In this document: in pieces, positions 18,714 to 24,890 of the stretch
Layout of the letters: each line of letters begins with the position of its first letter
Position numbering within the stretch: the stretch's first letter is position 1
Source: Streptomyces violaceoruber
Lineage (GTDB): Bacteria > Actinomycetota > Actinomycetes > Streptomycetales > Streptomycetaceae
Assembly (NCBI RefSeq): GCF_033406955.1
Contig: NZ_CP137734.1
Span: 5,022,001 to 5,086,000, forward strand
DNA length: 64,000 nt
Reading direction: 5' to 3'
Program-made: the position numbers and the translations under genes
The notes under the pieces: generated by a model
Database searches by the model: none
Seen by the model: only the letters and a program-made list of their open reading frames with translations
Told to the model about the DNA's origin: nothing

Positions 18714-21467
18714 ATGGTGACGTTCGCGCAGGCGCAGGAGCGCGCGGAGGAGTGGGTCAACGGCGAGCTGCCGGCGTACCAGCACCGCGAGGTGCGGGTG
18801 CGGGAGTTCGACCTCGGGTTCGTGGTGTGGGCCGAGGACCGTGCGGACGGTCCCCGTTCGGACGGGGGCGCGCAGCGGCTGGTGATCGCCCGGGACAGTG
18901 GCGAGGCGACGCTGTGGCCGTCGCTTCCGGTGGGCGAGGTGATCCGCCGGTACGAGGAGGAGTACGGCCGTCCCGAGGAGGCGCAGGCGCCTGCCGCGGC
19001 GCCGGCGGCGCGGGTGGACCTGAATCAGACGTCCTTCTTGCTGAGTCCGCCGGAGTGGTTGCAGGAGGCGGCGGACCGGATCGGTATTCCGGATCGCCGG
19101 CGGGGCGACGGCGAGGCTGGTGCGACCGGAGGCGCGGGCGGTTCCGGCGGTGCGCTTCCGCAGACGCAGGCCGGGGTGCCGGCGGCTCCCGCGGCGTCGG
19201 GGCCGTCTCCCGCGGAGGGTTCGTCCGGGAGCGGTGCGGGGTGGCCGGCGGCGGGCTCCGGGTCGTCTGCCGGTGGCTCCGGCGCGGGTGCGGGCGCGTC
19301 GGGTGCCCCGAGTGCGCCGGGTGTGCCCGCCGGGGCGACGCCCTGGGCCGGGACGGACACCAACGCGGACGCCGGTGATGACCGTTCCGTACCGCTGCCG
19401 CAGACCGTGTTCGCGCCGCCGTTGAGCGGTGTCGACGACGACACGCCACCGCCCTCGACGACGTCGGACGCCAAGACGGCGCTGATGTCGGGCGGCAGCG
19501 GGCTTCCGCCGACGGCGCTCTCGCCGGCGATCGGTGACCCGAACGCGCCGGGCGCGCCCGCCGGGGCGGGTACACCGCCGCCTGCGGCCCCGACTGCGCC
19601 CCCGGCCCAGCCGCCCGCCGGTCCTGGGGCGCCCGCCGGTCCTGGGGCGCCCGCCGGTCCTGGGGCGCCCGCCGGTCCTGGGGCGCCCGCCACGCCGCCC
19701 CGGCCGCTCGCGCCGGACGCCGGGGACATCGCCGACGCCGCGACCAGCAAGGCGACGCCTCCGCCGCGCCGTGGCGGTGGTTCGTCCACGCCGCCGCCGC
19801 CGAGCGCCCCGGGGATGCCGGGCGCGCGACCGGGAAGCACGCCGGCGCCGTCGGGTCCGCCCGCGCCGGGTGCCCCGGCGGGCGGCTACGTGCCGACGCA
19901 GCTGGTGTCGTCGCTCGGTCCCGAGGGCCCGGGCGGCCCGGGCACGCCGCCTCCGCCCAGTGCGCCGGCCACGCCGCCCGCGCCGGGTGCGACGCCTCCG
20001 CCGGGCGCTCCGGGGACTCCGCCTCCGCCTCCGCCGAGTGCGCCGAACGCGCCGGGTGGGACGCCGCCGGGCGGGATGCACCACGCCGCCACGATGCTGG
20101 CCGACCCGGGCCGGACGGGCGGCGGTGCCCCTCAGCCTCCCGGTCCCCCCGGACCGCCCAACCCCCCTGGCCCGCCCGGGCCTCCCGGTGCGCCCGCCGC
20201 TCCGGGTGCTCCGGGTGCGCCGGGCGTGCCTTCCGGTCCCGGTGTGCCGCCGCCTCCCCCGGCCGCTCCGGGTGCGCCCGGCGCGCAGGGTTCCGCGGGC
20301 GGCGCGGGCGGTGCCGTGCACCACGCGCAGACCGTGCTGGCCGCGCCCTCCCTGGGCGGTCCCGGCGGCATCGGCGCGCCGCCGCCCCCGCCCGGCGCCG
20401 TACCCGCCCCGCCCGGTGCCGTACCGCCGCCGCCCGGGCAGCCCGTGCCGGGTCAGCCGCCGGCGTACGGCTATCCGCCGCAGCCCACCGGTCAGCCGAC
20501 CGTCGGGCCCGGCTACCAGGCCGTGCTGCGCTACCGCGCCCAGGACGGCTCCGAGCAGCAGCTGATCCGGCGTTCCGCGCCGGGTACGCCGCACCCGGAG
20601 TGGCAGATGTTCCACGAGCTGCGCTCCATGAACGTGCCGCCGGACCAGGTCCTCGAACTCCACACCGAGCTGGAGTCGTGCGAGCTGCCGGGCGCGTACT
20701 GCGCGCGGATGATCCGGGAGCAGTGGCCGCAGGCGCGGATCACCTCGATCGCGCCCTACGGCCTGGACCACGCGAGCCGGCAGCAGGGCATGGGGCAACT
20801 GCTGGCGCATCAGGGCGAGCTGCACCAGGTGGCCGACGGGCCGGCGCGTCCGGCGCCGGTGCGCGCTCCGCTGCCGCAGGTGCAGCCCGCGCCGCCGGTT
20901 CCGCCGGAGGCCGTCGGGCAGGAGCTGGCCGGCGCGTTCGGCCCGGGGGTCTTCCGGTTCGAGCAGGCCGCGGTGTCCCGGCAGGGAGTGCCGCCGGTCG
21001 TGGCGCACACGCTGGTGGCCGCGGGGCTGCCGATGGACATGGGGCCGTTCTTCTGGGCGCAGGCCCAGCCGGGGCGGCCGGTGCCGACGCTGGCGGAGCT
21101 GGCGGCCGAGCGCGGTGTGCAGCCGGCCTCGGACGCGGGTTCGTACCTCGTCGTGGGCAGCGACTTCGGCCGGGCGATCTGTGTGCAGTACGGCACGGCG
21201 GCCATCGTGGCGGTCCCGGTGGAAGCGGGTCCGGGCGGTGCGCCCGTGCCGCCGCAGTTCGTGAACACGGGGCTGCCGGAGTTCGCGCGCTGCCTGGCGC
21301 TGCTGGGCCGGATGTGGCGGCTCAGGTTCGGTCTGAACCAGGAGCAGGCGGGTCGCTGGACGGTGGACTTCCAGGCGCAGTTGGCCGCGCTGGACCCGGC
21401 GGCGCTCGGCTCGCCGGAGAGCTGGTGGTCCGTGCTGCTGGAGCAGATGTGGGACGGGCTGCTGTGA
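18714..21467 (+). CDS. Giant Pro/Ala-rich protein: YrhB-like, deaminase-like and SUKH-4-like domains
   Basis: The 917-aa protein starts with a YrhB/immunity-like domain (residues ~1-90: VTFAQAQERAEEWVNGELPA, REFDLGFVVWAED, LPVGEVIRRYEEEYG). Residues ~95-590 are low-complexity Pro/Ala/Gly with PPPP runs and two repeated HHAxTxLA signatures (GMHHAATMLADPG, VHHAQTVLAAPS). Residues ~600-690 resemble a nucleic-acid/nucleotide deaminase domain (FHELRSMN, LELHTELESC with H-x-E, ELPGAYCARMI). From about 735 to the end is a SUKH-4-like domain (FRFEQAAVSRQGVPPVVAHT ... SPESWWSVLLEQMWDGLL). No signal peptide is visible. Domain names rest on motif memory. It is closed by a very strong terminator. Confidence 0.7.
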   Translation: MVTFAQAQERAEEWVNGELPAYQHREVRVREFDLGFVVWAEDRADGPRSDGGAQRLVIARDSGEATLWPSLPVGEVIRRYEEEYGRPEEAQAPAAAPAARVDLNQTSFLLSPPEWLQEAADRIGIPDRRRGDGEAGATGGAGGSGGALPQTQAGVPAAPAASGPSPAEGSSGSGAGWPAAGSGSSAGGSGAGAGASGAPSAPGVPAGATPWAGTDTNADAGDDRSVPLPQTVFAPPLSGVDDDTPPPSTTSDAKTALMSGGSGLPPTALSPAIGDPNAPGAPAGAGTPPPAAPTAPPAQPPAGPGAPAGPGAPAGPGAPAGPGAPATPPRPLAPDAGDIADAATSKATPPPRRGGGSSTPPPPSAPGMPGARPGSTPAPSGPPAPGAPAGGYVPTQLVSSLGPEGPGGPGTPPPPSAPATPPAPGATPPPGAPGTPPPPPPSAPNAPGGTPPGGMHHAATMLADPGRTGGGAPQPPGPPGPPNPPGPPGPPGAPAAPGAPGAPGVPSGPGVPPPPPAAPGAPGAQGSAGGAGGAVHHAQTVLAAPSLGGPGGIGAPPPPPGAVPAPPGAVPPPPGQPVPGQPPAYGYPPQPTGQPTVGPGYQAVLRYRAQDGSEQQLIRRSAPGTPHPEWQMFHELRSMNVPPDQVLELHTELESCELPGAYCARMIREQWPQARITSIAPYGLDHASRQQGMGQLLAHQGELHQVADGPARPAPVRAPLPQVQPAPPVPPEAVGQELAGAFGPGVFRFEQAAVSRQGVPPVVAHTLVAAGLPMDMGPFFWAQAQPGRPVPTLAELAAERGVQPASDAGSYLVVGSDFGRAICVQYGTAAIVAVPVEAGPGGAPVPPQFVNTGLPEFARCLALLGRMWRLRFGLNQEQAGRWTVDFQAQLAALDPAALGSPESWWSVLLEQMWDGLL
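19613..19690 (+). repeat. 18-bp tandem repeat inside the giant Pro/Ala-rich gene
   Basis: The unit cgcccgccggtcctgggg repeats four times without mismatch and encodes GAPAGP repeats. Length is a multiple of three, so copy-number change keeps frame. It lies in the disordered linker. Confidence 0.85.
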
Positions 21468-21494
21468 GGCGTCCGCGCCGCTGACGTACCCGAC

Positions 21495-21540
21495 GGGCGG
21501 GGCCCGGTCGACCTGCGAGTCGACCGGGCCCCGCCCTTTT
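21495..21540 (+). terminator. Strong intrinsic terminator
   Basis: GGGCGGGGCCCGGTCGAC (21495-21512) pairs perfectly over 18 bp with its complement at 21519-21536, followed by TTTT. It ends the WHH-SUKH / giant-protein operon. The following 120 bp to 21667 hold no recognised element. Confidence 0.9.
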
Positions 21541-21667
21541 GTGTGCGGTGTGTCGGATTATGTTGGCTTACGTCTGGTCCATAAAGTCGGTCAGGTCCGT
21601 GTAGGTCCATGTGATGCGGCAGGTTCACCACGAGCGGGACGCACAGGGTGATTGAGGGGTGATGGGC

Positions 21668-22564
21668 ATGAGCGGTGCATCGGCGTCTCCCCACGGTTTC
21701 GCGACCGTGCGCGGGCGTGAGCGCGGTTACCGTCCGGAGCAGGTCGAGGCGTGCGCCGCGGCCCTCTCCGAGGAGCGCGACGCGGCCTGGGAGCGGGCCG
21801 CCCGGCTCACCGTGCTGGCCAGGGAGATGGAAGAGGACCTGGGAGACCTGGAGGAAGTGGTCGCGCAGCTCACCTCGCAGGACTACGAGGTGCTGGGGGA
21901 GCGGGCGCGGGAGCTGTTCCGGCTCGGCGAGGAGGAGGCCGCGGCGGTGCGCGAGCGGGCGCGCGGTGCCGCGCGGGAGCTGGCGGAGGAGGCGCGGGCG
22001 TACGCGGACGGCGTGCGGGAGGCGGCCCGGGCGCACGCCGATGCCGTACGGGCCGAGGCCGACGAACGGGCCCGGCAACTGCTGCTCGCGGCGCGCGCGG
22101 AGGCGGAGGAGGCGCGTATCGGAGCGCGGCGCGAGGTGAAGGAGGGGCGCGCGGAGGCGCTGTCCGCGCTGCGCGAGATGCGCAGGCGCACCGCCGCGAC
22201 GGCCGCCGAGCAGAGCAGGGAACTGGCTGAGCGGTGGGCCGCCGCGGAGCGGGCCGAGGAGGAGCGCGCCCGGGCCCTGGACGCCCACCACGCGGAGCTG
22301 CTGGCGCGCGCGGAGCAGGGAGTGCGCGAGGCGGAGCAGGAGCTGGCCGACGCCGGGGAGGCGGCAGTTCGGCGGCAGGAGGAGGCCCGGGACCGGGCGG
22401 CCGAGGTGGTCGCCGAGGCCCGGGCACGTCGTGAGCGCATCGCCCGCGACACGGAACGGGTGCTGCGCGAACACGGGGAGCGCTGGGACGAGTTGCAGGC
22501 CCACATGGCCTCCGTACGCAGCAGCCTTCAGGCGCTGACGGGGCGTGCGGTGGAGGTGGAATGA
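21668..22564 (+). CDS. DivIVA-like coiled-coil protein ('cellulose-binding protein' family)
   Basis: The 298-aa protein opens SGASASPHGFATVRGRERGY followed by RPEQVEACAAALSEERDAAW, the short DivIVA-like N-terminus that targets curved membranes. Nearly all the rest is Ala/Glu/Arg heptad coiled coil (residues ~40-290). Streptomyces relatives are annotated as cellulose-binding or filament-forming proteins and belong with polarity proteins such as DivIVA, Scy and FilP; a cytoskeletal role is inferred. ATG 21668 is preferred because GAGGGG is then 8 nt away; ATG 21662 and GTG 21659 are too close to it. Confidence 0.72.
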   Translation: MSGASASPHGFATVRGRERGYRPEQVEACAAALSEERDAAWERAARLTVLAREMEEDLGDLEEVVAQLTSQDYEVLGERARELFRLGEEEAAAVRERARGAARELAEEARAYADGVREAARAHADAVRAEADERARQLLLAARAEAEEARIGARREVKEGRAEALSALREMRRRTAATAAEQSRELAERWAAAERAEEERARALDAHHAELLARAEQGVREAEQELADAGEAAVRRQEEARDRAAEVVAEARARRERIARDTERVLREHGERWDELQAHMASVRSSLQALTGRAVEVE

Positions 22565-23122
22565 CGCCGGCGCCGCGAGCCTGCTGACTACGGCGCGCCG
22601 GGTCCCCAGGCGTACGGCGCGCCGGGTTCCGAGGCATGCCGTGTGCCGTCAGTCCCCCTGCGTACCGCGCCCGCCAGGATCCAGCCCTCCACCGCCTCGT
22701 AGTGCTGGCGCTGTTCCTGCGCCTCGCGCCGGCCGGAGAGCATCGTGCCGAGCCAGCCGCAGGCGAAGCCCAGCGGGATGGAGACCAGGCCCGTCGTGGT
22801 GAACGGGAACCAGTTGAAGTCGGCTTCGGGGAAGGCGGACACCGGCGAGCCGGAGACCAGGTTGGTGCCCGGTATCAGCAGCAGCACGGCCAGCGAGTCC
22901 CCGATCAGGGTGCAGAGCAGTCCGGCCCGCGTGTAGCGGCGCCAGAAGAGGCCGTAGACCAGGGTCGACGCGGCGCCGGGCGGTGTGCTCGTACAGCGCG
23001 ATCGCCAGCCAGGTGACGGGGAGCTGGACCAGGGCGAGCAGCAGTCCGGTGGGCAGTCCGCCGGCGGCGGTGCCGGTCATCAGCCCGGGCGCGTAGGCGG
23101 ACAGGAGCAGGAAGAGGGTGAA

Positions 23123-23410
23123 TTGGCTTGCTCCTCAGGCTGAAGCCCGAGAATTCTGGCCTTCCTGACCGAGTTCCGTGCCGCTACGCGGCACGGAACT
23201 CGGTCAGGAGTCCGTGACTTCCTGTTTCTTCGCGCTGTGCCGGGATCGCTCCCGGTCTTACCGGCGCTCCGCAGGCCCCTTGCAGGTCCGGGAATGGACC
23301 TGCACCGCCTGCGGCACCGTCCACGACCGGGACCACAACGCCGCGATCAACGTCAAACAGGCCGCCGGACTGGCGGCATCTGAAGCCCGATGCACTGCGA
23401 ATGAACCCTG
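23123..23410 (+). mobile_element. 288-bp IS200/IS605-type TnpB relic inserted in the DUF485 gene
   Basis: Boundaries were found by re-joining the interrupted gene: host GGCTAC and TTCACC (minus strand) meet if 23123-23410 is removed, with no target duplication. Inside on the plus strand, the reading frame ending at 23414 encodes VREWTCTACGTVHDRDHNAA then INVKQAAGLAASEARC, the zinc-finger C-x2-C and last RuvC Asp region of TnpB. Only the C-terminus remains, and the stop codon TAG is supplied partly by flanking DNA. The opposite end carries the CTCCTCAGGCTGAAGCC-type end sequence common to these elements. It is too short to be active. Confidence 0.78.
23163..23209. repeat. 22-bp perfect inverted repeat with 3-nt loop
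   Basis: Arms 23163-23184 and 23188-23209 are exactly complementary; the left arm begins TCCTGACCGAGTTCCGTG and the loop is TAC. It lies inside the TnpB relic, between its end motif and the remaining coding part. It may be a subterminal hairpin recognised by Y1/REP-type transposases or part of a guide-RNA scaffold, or a byproduct of deletion. Confidence 0.9.
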
Positions 23411-23614
23411 GTAGCCGAGCGTGGCGGTGCGCCGCTGCCGGCGGTAGGCGCTGCGCAGGATCCGCAGGTCGCTGTGGTGTCCCAACGGGTCGCGGCGGGG
23501 CGCGCGATGGGCTTGATGGACGGGTTGGGCGTGCTGGGCGTGGTGCCTCGGGGCGTACGGGGGCGAGGGTGGCGACGGGCGGTGCGGGTACGACGGGGAC
23601 GGGTCGTAGGACAT

Positions 23615-24101
23615 CCCGGTTCTCCTTGCGCGGCTAGGGTCCGAGCGGTGGACCGCAGGAGGTGGGGGGGGGGGGCGGGAGCCAGGCACGTTACTCGCGG
23701 GTTGGGGAGTGCGCCGCGTTCTGGCCGAACTGGTCGGTCGGTATGTGCGCGGGTGGACGCCTGGTGCGTCTCAGGGTGGAGGGCGACCCCTACACGCACT
23801 CCACCGAAGGGTGGACTGCCCTTAGGGGTACCTCCGTACTACGGGTCGGGGAGGGTTCGTACCGACGGAGGACGAGACGGGGCCGGTGGCGTCCTTAATC
23901 TGGCTTTACGCCGCTGGGGGGCGGTGAACCGGACCCGCGGGGGTGGGGTTTTCCTCAGTAAAAGACTGCGCTGAACACCAGCGCGGCCGGCCCCCGGTTC
24001 CGGACAGACTCTTCGAGACAGCAGCGAGGCACCTGCGCGACGGTACGGCCGCCGCGCCGGGCACCGGTGGCTCACTCGATGACCGACATAGGAGACTTGA
24101 C
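23615..24101. other. Intergenic region between the decayed symporter locus and an ABC exporter
   Basis: About 490 bp without a supported gene. It contains an unusual G run (about 11 consecutive G near 23665) and a short inverted repeat around cactccaccgaagggtggac (23799-23818). GC is lower and stop codons are more frequent than in neighbouring coding DNA. The exporter promoter should lie within the last 200 bp, but no consensus pair stands out. Confidence 0.5.
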
Positions 24102-24890
24102 ATGACATCGGCCGTAAGTATTCCCACGCACGGGAGCACTGGAGGGCGTACGGCCGTTGCCGCGCGAGCGCGGCAGGTCGTGAAGGCCTATGGATCGGGC
24201 GAGACCCGGGTGGTCGCCCTCGACCACGTGGATGTGGACATCGCGCGCGGCCAGTTCACCGCGATCATGGGCCCCTCGGGGTCCGGCAAGTCCACGCTGA
24301 TGCACTGCCTGGCCGGCCTGGACACCGTCACCGGCGGGCAGATCTACCTCGACGAGACCGAGATCACCGGCCTGAAGGACAAGAAGCTCACGCAGCTGCG
24401 CCGGGACCGGATCGGCTTCATCTTCCAGGCGTTCAACCTGCTCCCGACGCTCAACGCGATCGAGAACATCACGCTGCCCATGGACATCGCCGGCCGTAAG
24501 TACGACCGCGCGTGGCTGGACCGCGTCGTGGAGACCGTGGGGCTCGCCGGGCGGCTCAAGCACCGGCCCACCCAGCTCTCCGGCGGCCAGCAGCAGCGGG
24601 TCGCCGTGGCCCGGGCCCTGGCCGCCCAGCCCGAGATCATCTTCGGTGACGAGCCGACCGGAAACCTGGACTCGCGCGCCGGTGCCGAAGTGCTCGGCTT
24701 CCTGCGCCGGTCGGTCACCGAGCTGGGCCAGACCATCGTGATGGTCACCCACGACCCGGTGGCCGCCAGCTACGCTGACCGGGTGCTGTACCTCGCCGAC
24801 GGCCGGATCGTGGACGAGATGCACAAGCCCACCGCGGAGGCCGTGCTGGACCGCATGAAGGACTTCGACGCCCGGGGGCGCACGTCATGA
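24102..24890 (+). CDS. ABC transporter ATPase, MacB/LolD-like
   Basis: The 262-aa subunit carries Walker A GPSGSGKST, Q-loop IFQAFNLLP, signature LSGGQQQRVAVARALA, Walker B EIIFGDEPT and switch His in VMVTHDP. The pattern TAIMGPSGSGKSTLMHC is that of MacB/LolD-type ATPases that power FtsX-like permeases. ATG 24102 has TAGGAGA upstream; the frame is open to 23943 but that part is not conserved. Its stop overlaps the permease start (ATGA). Very similar to the ATPase at 54195-54965. Confidence 0.92.
   Translation: MTSAVSIPTHGSTGGRTAVAARARQVVKAYGSGETRVVALDHVDVDIARGQFTAIMGPSGSGKSTLMHCLAGLDTVTGGQIYLDETEITGLKDKKLTQLRRDRIGFIFQAFNLLPTLNAIENITLPMDIAGRKYDRAWLDRVVETVGLAGRLKHRPTQLSGGQQQRVAVARALAAQPEIIFGDEPTGNLDSRAGAEVLGFLRRSVTELGQTIVMVTHDPVAASYADRVLYLADGRIVDEMHKPTAEAVLDRMKDFDARGRTS

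Larger units (their letters stand above)
22588..23614 (-). pseudogene. Decayed DUF485 membrane protein fused to a Na+/solute symporter tail, split by an insertion
   Basis: Read on the minus strand. From ATG 23614 (AAGGAG upstream) comes MSYDPSPSYPHRPSPPSPPY ... LRILRSAYRRQRRTATLGY, the start of a DUF485 protein, which stops matching at 23411. After the 288-bp insert the protein resumes FTLFLLLSAYAPGLMTG, LVQLPVTWLAIALYEHTARR to about 22960. There the DUF485 end and most of the next gene are missing and the frame changes into LVYGLFWRRYTRAGLLCTLI ... FPFTTTGLVSIPLGFACGWL, the last ~120 aa of an SSS-family (acetate/ActP-like) symporter, stopping at 22588. DUF485 and SSS symporters are normally adjacent, so one deletion explains the fusion. 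Confidence 0.85.

Noticed and set aside
19613..19690. Possible CRISPR or regulatory repeat
   Set aside because: In-frame 18-bp coding repeats giving GAPAGP; no spacers.
18345..21008. 887-aa Arg-rich minus-strand frame over the giant Pro/Ala gene
   Set aside because: Antisense of Pro/Ala codons gives Arg/Gly runs; no start signal or domain.
23178..23414. Functional TnpB gene
   Set aside because: Only about the last 45 residues match TnpB; the first RuvC Asp, Glu region and DNA-binding part are absent.
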